NCBI GenBank assembly: GCA_918026815.1
Contig: CAKJVC010000003.1
Location: forward strand, 372,001 to 436,000
Source: Chalara sp. BL73
Taxonomy: Eukaryota > Ascomycota > Leotiomycetes > Helotiales
Length of the DNA: 64,000 bases
Direction: 5' to 3'
Shown: positions 1-11,331 of the stretch, in pieces
How the letters are laid out: every line of letters starts with the position of its first letter
Numbering within the stretch: the stretch's first letter is position 1
Notes under the pieces: model-generated
Database searches by the model: none
Seen by the model: the letters and a program-made list of their open reading frames with translations, nothing else
Told to the model about the DNA's origin: nothing
Translations under genes and position numbers: made by a program

Positions 1-403
1 GGAGATATGAGAGCGCCACTGCCAGCACTTTGGTCTCATAGATGTGTTATTTACCAGGACAGCTAGTATTTGGCATGGAGTTGGGGTGTGGGCAATTTGC
101 ATCATGAGCTGAGCTGCCATGACTAACTTTGTGGTAGCTTAGATACTACTACATAGAAAAAATCTGATCTCATAACACACTCCAGAGTTGACTCCAGACT
201 TGATTCTTTTATATCCTCTATCCCTACACTATTGCTTTCATGACCTAAAACGCCGAGCTGTGTATTAACGGATTTACATATCCTCGAAGCAAAACCACAA
301 GAAGAAACACTTGCGCAACTGGAGAGACCACCTATGAATTGTTTGCGAATCAAGAAGCCAAGATTGAACGCCTTTAACTTTATATGCTAGCCCTTGTCCC
401 AAA
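1..403. other. Window edge, no supported gene
   Basis: No gene can be supported here. A short minus-strand open frame at 123-353 has no recognisable domain and lies just downstream of the SDC1 stop, so it is more likely 3' untranslated or spacer sequence. Confidence 0.5.
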
Positions 404-1011
404 CTATGTAGTACCTTCCAATTCCTTTGACTTTTGCAACAAATATTCTCCTAGGGCACGTAATGGATCTTTTGGTCTATAAATTAGATCGAGTTAGCGT
501 AAAATAGTAGCCTCAATTGGATCAACTACGTACTGCTCCTTCGCCAATTGCTTCATTCCCTCCAATAATACTCCAGTAACCTTGGTATTGAGGTATTGCC
601 GTGTAGGCGCACCATGTGGGGGAGCTTCCTTTGGCATAGTAGAAGGTTCAGGATGCGCTGAAGCAGCTCTGGAGCTCTCGCCGTTCAGGTTGCGCGAAGG
701 GGTGCCCAATCTAGGAGGCATAGGGCTATGAGAATTTGCTGCGCCGGGAGGAATTGCAGGAGACTGAATGTAGTTTAGCTCTTGAAGAACCAGTAAAACT
801 GAAGACGTACAGCTGGTCTATCGGGCGCGCTATCGCTCATTAACGTATCGCGGGGTTCAAGGGCTGCTGGTGCTGGGCTTGCAGCAGAGGTTGATGCCGT
901 TGCAACTTGGTTCTGCATCGCGAGGTTGTATGCGTGCGCTCCTGCACTTATCGCTACATTCTCGGCGGTACTTTCTGGAAGCGATGTTCCTTGGTTAGGA
1001 GTGAATTTCAT
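404..1011 (-). CDS. SDC1: COMPASS subunit Sdc1 (Dpy-30 domain protein)
   Basis: This is the Dpy-30-type subunit of the Set1/COMPASS histone H3K4 methyltransferase complex, a nuclear dimerisation module that binds the Ash2/Bre2 subunit. Three exons (811-1011, 534-763, 404-476) join in frame to give about 167 residues. The N-terminal two thirds are Ala/Ser/Pro-rich and disordered. The C-terminal helix pair carries the Dpy-30 signature: TRQYLNTKVTGVLLEGMKQL, then AKEQ, then (across the last intron) PKDPLRALGEYLL. Both introns are short (47 and 57 nt) with GTACGT donors. I start at the ATG at 1011; an in-frame ATG at 1059 would add 16 residues. The gene diverges from FAN1. The family call is firm; the exact start is not. 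Confidence 0.88.
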
Positions 1012-1268
1012 TGTTGCTGTCGTCTCTCGTTGAACGGTAAATTTCGCCGTCAGGTACATTCACGAATATCGACACCAAGCTCTTGACAAAGCTGTATCAC
1101 GTGCTCTCGCGACCCCTTGTCCTCGCCGCTAGACGCGTTCCAACTTGCATAAGATTCTCAAGTCACCTACAACCCGATGATCTCAAGCAAGTTGAAAATA
1201 TCTCTAAGAAATATATCTGGTCATGAACTATTTTTTAAGGCTCCAACCTAAAGTATTCCCAAAGGACA
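1012..1268. promoter_or_regulatory. Shared SDC1/FAN1 intergenic promoter
   Basis: Only 257 bp separate the SDC1 start (minus strand) from the FAN1 start (plus strand), so both promoters must lie here. I see no convincing TATA box or known factor site. That this is a bidirectional promoter is inferred from spacing alone. Confidence 0.5.
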
Positions 1269-3940
1269 ATGGTGGGAAGGAAAATTCAACACCCATCTTC
1301 GACGAATTTTCATGATGATTCGCATCCTGCTAAGCGTCTGAAATTATATGAAAGCACGGATGGTGAAGACGTATTAGATAATTCAGGAGATGAGCGTCTT
1401 GCCAACGTAGCAAACAGGTTTAGAAATGAGATTCTTGACTCCGGCGCTCAAAGCGATATTGGGGACAATGAAAACGCAATACTGCAGCCTACAGACTTAG
1501 AAAGTACTCTTCCACCAATGAAAACTGATGAAGAAGCTATTCAAGAATATGAGGCAATGCGAGCTGCTGAGCTAGATACTCATGAAGGTGTGAGAGATCG
1601 CCTTAATCATCGAAGATGGATTAAGGGGAAAAGCTCCATTTATGTCGATGCATTCAATCTGGCTCTTGAAACTGTCCTTGAGGATGAAGTCCACCTATTT
1701 GATGAGAAAGAGCTGGAGGTTTTCAAGCAGTGGAAACTACTGGAATACGAGGCCCAATACTTGTAAGTTATATATATTGTTATGGACATGAACTCAAATG
1801 TTGTGCTTTTTGATTGTTTTATTTGAGAAGTGAAGCGGGGAAATGTCACTGGATATCTTGAAGTTTATGCCTAACTAAAGAATGAAGCTAACTTTAGCCC
1901 AGGTATGTTCGTCTATTTCTCAGGAAAACTTCTGCATGGCATCGTATAAATAGCCTGAAGTACTTCAGCGATATTGCAGATATTCCCAGCGCGGCAAGCA
2001 CTCTCCAACTAGTCCGGTCACTGCCAGAATCGACTGCTTCAATGCAAGAATATCCAGCAGAACTCGCTCCTCCAGAAGGCACAACTCTTGAATCTAGCTT
2101 TACTTTCGCAGATACATCCGATCAAGCGATTGCCACTCTGGAAGAAGCTTCGTCTCTGCTGAATCTCGAGGAACTGAAAAATATTGCTAAGGAAGCTAAG
2201 ATACGGGGAAAGAATAAAGGGGAGCTGCTAAAAGCTCTTCGACGGACAAGCAAGCATCAAAGTGGTTTAGTATGGGTTGGGTTGAGGAGATCTGATAGTG
2301 AGCAAACCACCGCATCTGAGCCTAGCGGTAACGATAATGGAGAGGAAGAAGACATATCCTTAGAGGCTAACCGAGACAGCCATTTCCTGAAAAAGATAAT
2401 GGCGAGCATAGGGCCATGTATTCGGCTATCTCTTCCAACGCTAAGGCTATTTGAGAGAGTCCATCTCGTCTTCTATCGGTCTACAGAGTGGACGGAAAAG
2501 TCTTTAACAACTATTATACTCGCTCGAATATCTCGGCGGAACTTCCCCGAATATATCGTTTGCAGGTCAGCGAATATATTCCCGTCCAGGAACGAGCTGC
2601 TCGAATTTGAAGCTGCTCTTCGAACCCAGTTTCGAGTCGATAGCATATTAGAATTCAACGGGAACAAGGACAGTCTGGAGTTAGTCCTACACATTTTGGA
2701 TGAAGTATATCCTCGATGGAAAGTTCTCCTAGTAGAAGAACAGCGGAAAGAAGACCGTCTTTATGAAAGTGGCGAGGGTGCATACCTTCGTCGCTTCTCG
2801 CCGGCATGGGTATATACTCGGATCATTCATAAAGGAGCCTGTGTCTTGGGACGGTTCAAGATGCATGCTCGTGAGCATGCTGTCACGAAGGAGCTTCTTA
2901 ATCAGTCACTCTTTCACGTGGCACGCCGTGGAGCATGGTATACGCGCAAAGCACTACTTGAAGAGCATTATATGTATGCCATTGAGCCACCCTCGGCAAT
3001 CACGGATGTTGAGCAACAGAAAAGGTATTGGAAGCGAATATCTCTTCGTACATGCGAAGAGGGACTACAAGACAGAGACTGCCACATTATATATCACTAC
3101 GACCTTCAGAAGCGAATAAAGAAACTGGAAAGGCAGTTGAATATTCCAAAACGCGAACAACATGACTTCGGTCACGTATTATTAACGCAACCAGCCGAGG
3201 TCACTGTGGAAGGGATACAGTTAAAGAACGAGTATCCGCTCAAGTTAATCAGACGTTCAAGTGGACTTGGGGCCAAAGAAAAGCAACGAAGCACCAAAAC
3301 GGTATGGGTGGACGAGTTGGAGAATGGCGCCGAGTGTAGTGTAGAAGAGATGTGTCTGTCATGGTACCGTTCTCAGGGCCTGAAAGGATATCATGCCGAA
3401 GGCGGTATCATTCGAACCCTCTTCGCATACCTATTCTATGACATTCTCTTCGTCTACATCCCCAATGTTTTCCAAACAGCTTACCAAACATGTCCTCTTG
3501 ATCTCCATACAGACGCCTTCTTTCCTTCACGCGCGTCGGAGATCAACCACCGTCTTATTGAGATCGGCAATGGCGCAGCAGAGCGCCTCGTTCGCGAAGT
3601 CCATGCTCGAGAAGGGGAAAAGAAAACTTGCATCATTGGCTTGAATTGGGATTTTGCACTGGAAGATTTATTGGAAATTGTGAGCTGCTTCGATGGCGCA
3701 GCTCTGGCTACTATCTGCCAGGTTATGGCACAGGAATATCAAGCAAGAGGAGGAGGCATTCCAGATTTGTTTCTTTGGGATTCTGTGAATAAAGAGGTGA
3801 AGTTCTCCGAAGTGAAGAGTGAGAATGACAGGCTGAGTGATACTCAGCGGCTTTGGATACATGTTCTGATGGGTGCAGGCATTCGTGTAGAATTATGTAA
3901 CGCTGTGGCAAGAGAGGTGAGGATCATTGAGACTGAGTGA
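1269..3940 (+). CDS. FAN1: Fanconi-associated nuclease 1 (FAN1)
   Basis: FAN1 is a structure-specific 5' flap endo/exonuclease that acts in DNA interstrand crosslink repair in the nucleus. Two exons (1269-1762, 1903-3940) with a 140-nt intron (GTAAGT...CCCAG) give about 843 residues, a normal fungal FAN1 length. An acidic, disordered N-terminus is followed by a SAP-like stretch around residues 235-270 (LEELKNIAKEAKIRGKNKGE) and TPR-like helices. The C-terminal VRR-NUC nuclease domain is complete: Glu664 in HAEGG, Asp786 in IPDLFLW, and Glu801/Lys803 in SEVKSENDRLS match the PD-(D/E)xK-type metal-binding and catalytic set. No CCHC/UBZ-type zinc finger is visible at the N-terminus; fungal homologs commonly lack it. 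The ORF from the internal ATG at 2042 is only the second exon. Confidence 0.93.
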
Positions 3941-4480
3941 GAGAGTCCATGGTCGCGGCCTAGTAGGGATATGTTTATACTGAATGATAACTATTTCTAA
4001 AGTATCTAAATATACAATTCATGGCGCGTGTTCATATTTTAAACGCTAGCAAGTGCTGTGAGACGGACATAGAAGAAAACAAGCGGTATATAAAACTACA
4101 AAGGGGAGAAATGGAAGGACACAGTCAGACGTGCGATTCTTAACATATAGTTAATGGCGACTGCATGACTTGTATGAATGGGATCACATAAAGAGCTCCG
4201 TAAAAGACCAAAAAAAAAGTTCAAGTGGAAGTGGATGGAATTCATCCCATTGGCTGGAACGATTTTGGCTGATGATTTAGTACAAGATCGATACAGGAAT
4301 TAACATCTTCCGGTGACATGATTACTTTGGAAAGCTCGCACCAACACTCTATGTTGGTTCTTCCCGGCTTGCCAAAGTATCCTGCACATATATCAAAATT
4401 TCGCTTATCTAGCCATAATGTATATGTTATGATTTGCAGGCTATATCACATGTGACAACCTAACTCGCTGTCTCAACTCC
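3941..4480. other. Spacer between convergent FAN1 and P450 genes
   Basis: This AT-rich stretch holds the 3' ends of FAN1 (plus) and the P450 (minus). I see no gene in it. Confidence 0.6.
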
Positions 4481-6282
4481 TCAGTTGGAAACTTTGAACT
4501 CACGGAAAGATTGCTTCAGTGCTTCAAGGCTCCTCGGGACAAAGATGGCTTTATATCTATGTGGCATGGCGACAAGACTCGTAGGATCCGAATTTCCTGT
4601 CAACGGGTGGCTATCCACATTGTCCGCTTTGCGGATTTCAAAAGCGTTGAGCATGCGTATAAATACAAGGTATAATTCCCGATTGGCCAGAAGGGAGCCG
4701 GCACACATTCTATACCCGATACCGTAGGTGAACATGGGAGCATCAGGTTGTTCCAGCCATCTCTCAGGTCGGAATTCATCAGGATCGCTCCACACGGCTT
4801 CATCTGTAGGATGGTCAAACGATGCGAACTATAAGGGGTTGAGATATTACCCATGTTGCAGCTCCATGCATTTAAGAAATAGACTGTTCCTTTCGGTATC
4901 ACCACACCGTTATAGGTTACATCCTTGATGGAAGCGCGAGGGAGAGCGAGGCGAAGGACTGTGAAGTATCTAGGCGCCGCTTTAGCCAAATGATGCGCCG
5001 TGAATAATCAAACTGACCTGAGACATTCTCGAACAAGAGAAACGATGTATTGGCATTTCTGGTCATCCAATGCATCGCAAAGCGGCTCATTAGCTGAGTA
5101 AAATTTAGCAATTTCATCCCAAGCCTTCTTCTGGATATCTGGTCGTTGAGCTAGATATGCGATACTCCATTGCAAGAGTGTTGTTATAGTATCTAGTCCA
5201 CCAGAAAGCATGGTCAAGCTAATTGAGGTGAGCTCTTCGTTGTTGAGTTTTGCTTCCTCATCAAGAATAACATTTGCTTGAACTGTACATCATAATTAGT
5301 GTCCTTAGTTTGGATCATTTCATGAGGACCATGAACATAAATTTGAACGCGTGCAACTTACTGCAAGGTGAATGCGTTCCCTTCTCCATTCGATCAGCTA
5401 GCCCTTGATTCAAATATTTCAAATATACATCCCTCCTGGCGCGCATCTCTCTTGCTTTCTTCGACTCGAAATTAAAAGGATTGAGTCTAAGGAGAGGGAT
5501 ATAATCCTGCAAATTTCCTGTGGTGCTTCTGAAGCGACTAACTTCTTCCTCAACATGCGTTATTTCATCAAAAAGGGCGTCCTCTTGACTTGCCATGCGA
5601 ATTCCCCAATTGATAGTCAGAGCCAGACTTAAGCTCAGCCTTTGGATCATAGGCATGGGATCAACGGCTACCTTGCCTTGCTCCCCGTACTTCAGAAGTT
5701 CGGCTACAAAATCTTTGCTTTCAAGGTCCAAATGGGGGATATATGTCTGGATAGACGGGCGATTCAGGGCCGATGCCGCGCCTTTCCTTCGTCTCTTTAG
5801 AGAGTCGCTATATGGCGATGTTCCAATAGTGGTACCCGCAGTATTTGATAAAACCTTTCACTATCAGCCTCATTTTTCATATACTATATCTTGGATGCAT
5901 GTACCTTATGGAACGTGTAGAACTCCGGCCTAGAGCTCAACGCCTGAGCATGTTTACCGAAAAGCTCTTTTGCCGCAGCAGCAGAATTGATGACTACTAC
6001 CGGGATATTTCCGAGCTGGATCTGGTATACCGCACCGTGAGTTTTTGCCCATTGTCTATATTTCTCTGCTGCATTCACACGGATCTGCGATAGGTTTCCG
6101 ACGAGAGGGAGGCCCTTTGGTCCTCCGAGTCCAGATATCCGGGCATTGTATCGAACATACTCATTTGAGAGAAAGTATATAACGGGGAAGAAAATAGCGG
6201 AAAGAGCTAGCAAGCGGATTGGATGCTCAAGTGCAAGAAGCTGGAAGCTGGTGAGCAGGTGTGCAATTGCCATTTTCCCCAA
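4481..6282 (-). CDS. Cytochrome P450, CYP504-like (phenylacetate hydroxylase family)
   Basis: A membrane-anchored haem monooxygenase. Five exons (5905-6282, 5362-5854, 5018-5282, 4851-4969, 4481-4803), separated by introns of 47-79 nt, join in frame to 525 residues. Residues about 15-45 form a hydrophobic ER anchor, followed by the proline-rich hinge GGPKGLPLVGN. The I-helix has SGGLDT, the K-helix ExxR is ECLR, the PERF region is FRPERW, and the haem loop is FTYGIGYRMCAGS with Cys452 as thiolate ligand. The strings LRLALPRASIKD and the haem loop resemble fungal CYP504 enzymes (phacA/phacB), which hydroxylate phenylacetate or 3-hydroxyphenylacetate on the route to homogentisate. No other gene of that pathway is nearby, so the substrate is inferred. 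The gene appears intact. Confidence 0.85.
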
Positions 6283-7354
6283 GTTACTGTCTGACAGGAG
6301 AACTAGTGAGTAGAGAGATGATAGACGGATCCATTATATATAGTAACCATCTACTCTTGGAGACACCATCATATCCCTGTTAAGGTGCAACCGAAGTAGA
6401 TTTTTGTTAGCTGGCCAATCTTCAATTAATCCGATGAACATGAAGTTGTGGGGAAGGGCATTGTTTGACCCGGGGTAGTGCGGGGAGGTCCGTGGTGGAG
6501 TGCGGAAGTGCGCAGTAATTCCGTGGTCAAGAACTGGAATGAGAAGTGATGATGTCGGAATTGCTCTACAGCATACATTCAATGAGAGAAATTTCAGGAT
6601 TGCCTCGAGAGAAGGACATACTATTGAATGAAATCCAGATATAGTTGAAGGACTTTCGGCAAAGTATATATTTCGCCTTGACCAGTGTACCACAACAGAG
6701 AAGCGCATGGTTTTATTTCCACGAAATCAACCCATCAGCGCAAACGTGAGAAGAAAATGATAATATAGAAGGAAATGAGTTTCATCTGGAGGTTCCTTAA
6801 GCTGCCCTATACTGAGTGTTTCAGCTGCAGTTACAGGATATTGGCCTGTGACTCTCGGAGAAGGAAAAAATGTAAGTAGATCTTGCTCTCGCATAATATA
6901 AGAGAAAATACGGCAGGCAGTTTAAATGAGAAACTTGAATGAGAAACAGTAGATATCACATATTCACTGGTAATCTGAATCTCGCGATGTAGTGTGAAGA
7001 AGGGTTTCCACAGCTCCTTGAGCCGCTCCGACCTTGAGATTATCTGGAAGAACACCTCGGATGAGAATCAGAGCTTCCAAAGCCCAAGTATCACCTGTAG
7101 CTGAATTTACCTAGATTCAATTCATTGCCCCAAGATTCCTTTTCAGAATTTACCAATACTGGTGGAGGGAAATATTGTGGAAAGGTCAGGGACCTGAGCA
7201 AAAGCGGCAGGATTCTGCCAGCTGAAAGCGGTATAGCCTACTCAGGAATTGACCACATCATGGAATCCCAAAGCCTACCTTTAAACGCCGTATTTCGTGA
7301 TAGACAAGCCAGAAGCGTAGAACTCTACACATACACTCCGAGTCAACCGCAATC
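6283..7354. other. P450/RET3 divergent intergenic region
   Basis: A 1.07-kb promoter region between two divergent genes. The P450-proximal half has CGG/GGGG-rich elements; the RET3-proximal half is AT-rich. The open frames here (for example 6334-6708 minus) show no family signature. Confidence 0.5.
6448..6485 (+). promoter_or_regulatory. Cluster of three CreA/Cre1-like sites
   Basis: Three matches to the fungal CreA consensus SYGGRG lie within 38 bp: GTGGGG at 6448, CCGGGG at 6470 and GCGGGG at 6480. They sit 166-203 bp upstream of the P450 start. Clustered CreA sites are known to mediate carbon catabolite repression, so glucose repression of the P450 is a reasonable inference. The motif is short and would also occur by chance. 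Confidence 0.4.
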
Positions 7355-8060
7355 ATGGCGCCCAACATGTCCTTATTCTCGGTTAATGCCATCATAATTC
7401 TTAGCACAGAAGATGGCTCCAGGGTGTTTGCCAAATACTACAAAGAACCCCACCACGCTCCAGGTACAAGTACGATTGTCCCGCTTGTTTTTCTTTCCGA
7501 AGTAGCTGGATTGAATACTGATGAGGGGAAATAGAGGAGACTCCGGGCCCATACTCAGATCTGAAGTCACAGAAGGCTTTTGAGAAAGGTCTCCTTGAGA
7601 AGACAGCCAAGCAAACCGCAGACATCATTCTCTACGACAACCGAATTGTGCTATATAAGAGTGAGAGCGACGTTATGATATACGTTGTGGGAAGCCTGGA
7701 AGAAAATGAGATAATGCTATACAACGTCATTCTCTCAATACGGGACTCGTTACATCTTCTTTTCGAGTATGTCACTTTCTCTAGGCAACAAGCACGACCA
7801 ATGCTGACTCGAACAGGCAATCTGTGGACAAGCGTACGATGCACGAGAACTATGATCTTTTATCGCTAGCTATTGATGAAATTGTGGACGACGGTATTAT
7901 TCTCGAGACGGACCCAACGATCATTGTAACGAGGGTCAGCAAGGCACCAACCAAGGATGTTACACAGTTGAGAGGCATCGATCTCAGTGAACAAGGCATG
8001 AACAATCTGGCGCAACTTGGAAAAGCAAAGTTAGGAGACTGGTTAAGGCAAGGATTGTGA
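7355..8060 (+). CDS. RET3: Coatomer subunit zeta (COPI)
   Basis: The small zeta subunit of the COPI coat, which pairs with gamma-COP on Golgi-to-ER vesicles and has a longin/AP-sigma-like fold. Three exons (7355-7463, 7535-7766, 7817-8060) join in frame to 194 residues, matching the family length. Diagnostic segments are SLFSVNAIIILSTEDGSRVF at the N-terminus, LYKSESDVMIYVVGSLEENE in the middle and LAIDEIVDDGIILETDP near the C-terminus, ending at LGDWLRQGL. Introns are 71 and 50 nt. The start is chosen because the N-terminus immediately enters the first conserved beta strand. It diverges from the P450 and is followed by SUA5 on the same strand. Confidence 0.95.
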
Positions 8061-8659
8061 AAGGAAGGTTGATAGACAAAACGAAATGTTCACTGGAACT
8101 GGAGTCAAGGAGTTTTGCAGCATACGATCTTCGGTCTAGACTTTTCTGCCAAAGATGCTAATGGAATAGTCTATTTGTTCTACGCGAAGCCGATATGGTT
8201 AACAGACAAGTATGAAGCTGACATAGACCAAAACCGTTTTCACCGCGTTTGTAACGAAACCAGGCAGGATGTTCTTGTTGATGTCCTCATAAAATATGCA
8301 TGTTCTTCAGCTCCTGCTCCTCAAATCCTATTAAGCTACCTCCAACAGTTCAACAGCTATGCAAGGCGTCGAGGTTAAATTTTTAGTTTATTTAGACGAG
8401 GCTAGCTTAGCACTCGGTTCCACAAGCAGCAGCTGGTCCCCACGCTTGGCAAGGCTCCAGCCTTACAAAAATATTTGAATCTAAACTAACTCTGCGTCAC
8501 CATCAGTTAAAGCTCAGACCAAATGCATTTTCTAAATTATTAGCATCCTGAATGATCCATAAATCCTCGAGAATACGAAGAATCTAAGTAATGTTCCGGT
8601 GGAAACCGATATCCATAAGTGGTACATTACGACGTCGCAGTCGTAGAATTCGGAGGTGA
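8061..8659. other. RET3-SUA5 spacer
   Basis: It holds the RET3 3' end and SUA5 promoter. An open frame at 8115-8378 starts only from TTG and has no domain; I treat it as non-coding. Confidence 0.55.
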
Positions 8660-10182
8660 ATGGTCTTCATCCTAAGGGTCGTATCTCATTCTCGAACTGT
8701 CATCTCAAAAATATTTGTAAAGAGTGTCAGACATATATTCAAAATGGCAGTCGACACTACTCAGGAGCAAGTCGCGGAGACGCGAATATTACCTGTCAAA
8801 GAATCTGTCGGTGCCCTGGGCCAGTTTAAAGATGCCGGGACACTGGAGGCTTGGGAGGTCTTGATAAGTCTTCCTCCTTTGCGCGAAGCAGCCAAACACC
8901 TGCAGACAAGCGATATACCTGTTGGATTTCCCACGGAGACTGTCTATGGACTTGGGGCTGATGCGACAAGAAGCGAGGCTGTTAAAGGGATATATAAGGC
9001 AAAGGGAAGACCATCCGATAATCCGCTTATCATTCATGTTTCTGATTTGAATATGCTTCGGTCTCTACTTGGCCCAAGAAATGGGAAAGTAGACCAGATA
9101 CCTGAGATTTATAAGCCACTTATCAAGCGTTTCTGGCCTGGTCCGCTGACTATCCTGCTTCCAAATTCGAGTCCGAGTAAGCTGGCCCCAGAAGTCACAG
9201 CTGGTCTCCCTACATTCGGAGCGCGGATGCCGAATTCGGCTCTTGCATTATCACTCATTCATCTCGCCGGGGTTCCATTAGCTGCGCCATCCGCAAATGC
9301 ATCGACAAAACCCTCGCCGACCACCGCCGAGCATGTCCGCTATGACCTTAATGGAAGAATCGAGATTATTCTTGATGGTGGGCCGTGTGCAGTAGGAGTG
9401 GAGAGCACAGTTGTTGACGGACTTTGTGATCCTCCGGTCGTATTGCGACCCGGTGGCGTCAGCATTGATCAAATAAGGCAGTGCAATGGTTGGGCAGATG
9501 TCGTAAAGGGTTACAAAGATGCTAGTGAACTAGGGTCAACAGCCCCTAGAGCACCAGGAATGAAATATAAGCACTACAGTCCTAAGGCAAAGGTGGTACT
9601 TTATGAGGCTCCTTCTAGGCCGCAATGTCTTGATTTGGAGGAAATAGTCTCAAACGATCCCAGCAACAGAAAGATTGGCATTGTGCGAACAAAGAAATGG
9701 GATGAGTGGGCTGGTTTATTGGGACCTGAGTACAAAAATCAAGCACGATTATATAGCATCAGGGACACTGTCAACTTTACATCTGAGGACGTTTTTACTA
9801 TAAAACGAGGTATTCTATCGAAAGAGGATGAGAAGCAAGCCACCATCTTCGAAATCAATCTGAGCAATGATACTAGACTTATTGCTCAAGGACTCTTCTC
9901 AGCTCTACGGGTAAGTAACATTTTTTTATGCAGGCTTTCATACTTCTATTTTTGTATGACCTAGCCCTGATGGTCGGTCAATAATGCGACCTTAGCAAAT
10001 ACTCCTTTACGTACTTCTTTTCTGCCCAGGGCCCTGTTGGCTAACAGCGAGATGCACAGACATTGGATCAGCACGGGGTTGATATTATATACGCTGAGGG
10101 TATCAAGGACGACTCGGAAGATATCGCGGCAGCAGTAATGAATCGGCTGCGAAAAGCGGCTGCTGTCATAAGACAGTCCTAA
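8660..10182 (+). CDS. SUA5: Threonylcarbamoyl-AMP synthase Sua5
   Basis: The enzyme makes threonylcarbamoyl-AMP from threonine, bicarbonate and ATP, the first step of t6A synthesis at position 37 of ANN-decoding tRNAs. Two exons (8660-9910, 10060-10182) with a 149-nt intron (GTAAGT...GCACAG, branch-like GCTAAC) give 457 residues from the first ATG or 429 from the internal ATG at 8744; yeast Sua5 is about 426. The YrdC/Sua5 core carries PTETVYGLGADA, KAKGRPSDNPLIIH and the SxxNxSxxPSPT-like ANASTKPSPTTAEHV. The APRAPGMKYKHYSPKA linker and a C-terminal Rossmann-like Sua5 domain follow. The 28-residue N-terminal extension is basic and free of acidic residues, like a mitochondrial presequence. 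Confidence 0.94.
8744..8746 (+). promoter_or_regulatory. Alternative downstream start codon of SUA5
   Basis: This in-frame ATG is in a strong context (A at -3, G at +4), whereas the upstream ATG at 8660 has T at -3. Leaky scanning could therefore give a long mitochondrial form and a short cytosolic form. The contexts are seen; the two products are inferred. Confidence 0.55.
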
Positions 10183-11331
10183 TTACTATAGACATGAGGA
10201 TTTTGATCTAGAAGGATATTATCAATATATTTCGCATTCATCACATCCTGAAGCGAAATGTTGTTTGCGTCTATTTCTTACTTCGCCGTGAGCCTCTGGT
10301 AAATTGCTGAATAACATGATCTATATTTCCCTGCTGTATTTTCAGCCATGCTCAACAGATACGACTTTCTCAAAACTGAGCAACGTTAGCGTCACAACTC
10401 TAGAACAAGCACATATCTTATGCCGCAACGTCCGAAGAGTTATTTCTTACAATTTAGAAAGACATTAGATAGGTATACTGCGAGGATGGAAATAGAAGAG
10501 TATGATTTTAATCTCTTCGACGTTGCCTTTGGCTCTGGTGCTTTTCTCATCGACAGAGCTAAGAGGCGCTTCTCCATGGGGTAATCTCGGGACTTGGATT
10601 CCACCCGAACCAATAACCAGAGCTGCAGCATTTCTGACGTTACCTCTAACTTTGCGATAAGAGTTATTGGATTCCAAACACGGACAGTACAGCATGGACC
10701 AAGATACAGCTGTTGCCTATATCCTAACCTGCATCGTCAACTAGGTCCTCTGAGGCTACGTTATCAACCTTAATAGGTCAAATATTTTTGATATTGTTCC
10801 CGCAATAAGTATAAAATCAAGTTTAATCAATAAACGAAAAACCTCGATACTCAGCAACGTTACTGATGCAAGTAATCGTGAGCTGCATTTCAGCCATTAA
10901 AATCCTTCTACTATTGCATCCCAACCTATAATATAGCTCTCCTTAGTATATTCCGTCACCGGTAATAGAGCTTGTCTTCATGCCCGCGGCCGCAGCTCAT
11001 GTCAGCCAAGCGTAAAATACGAAGCCACATGGTATTTCTCTCGAGGGTTATTGTCAGGAAGTAGACATCAGCTGGCGAGTTATCAGCCCACCAACGTTAC
11101 GTCCCCCTCGAGGAATCGTTCCATTGCTACGAGCCTAACAGCCCATCGAGTATGATGTGGCTTTCAAGTAAGTATAAAGCATTGCTTTGCGCCTTTGCTC
11201 AAGTAGAGATCATCTGTGAGAGGGGGCAAGGAGCTCATATCATTTTAGTAAGTGAATTCTCCTTAGTTCAAAATCAGATACCTAATGTTTGTAAAATAGC
11301 TAGATCTACCGAACCATCAGGACGAAACACC
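10183..11331. other. Intergenic region, no gene seen
   Basis: About 1.15 kb of AT-rich spacer holding the SUA5 3' end and the promoter of the carbohydrate-binding protein gene. Overlapping short minus frames at 10440-10695 have no recognisable motif. Confidence 0.5.

Noticed and set aside
123..353. 76-residue minus open frame at the window start
   Set aside because: No motif and no splice-compatible link to SDC1.
6334..6708. 124-residue minus open frame upstream of the P450
   Set aside because: Composition is unlike a protein and it occupies the P450 promoter; no family signature.
8115..8378. 87-residue open frame after RET3
   Set aside because: It starts only at TTG, has no motif and lies in a 3' untranslated position.
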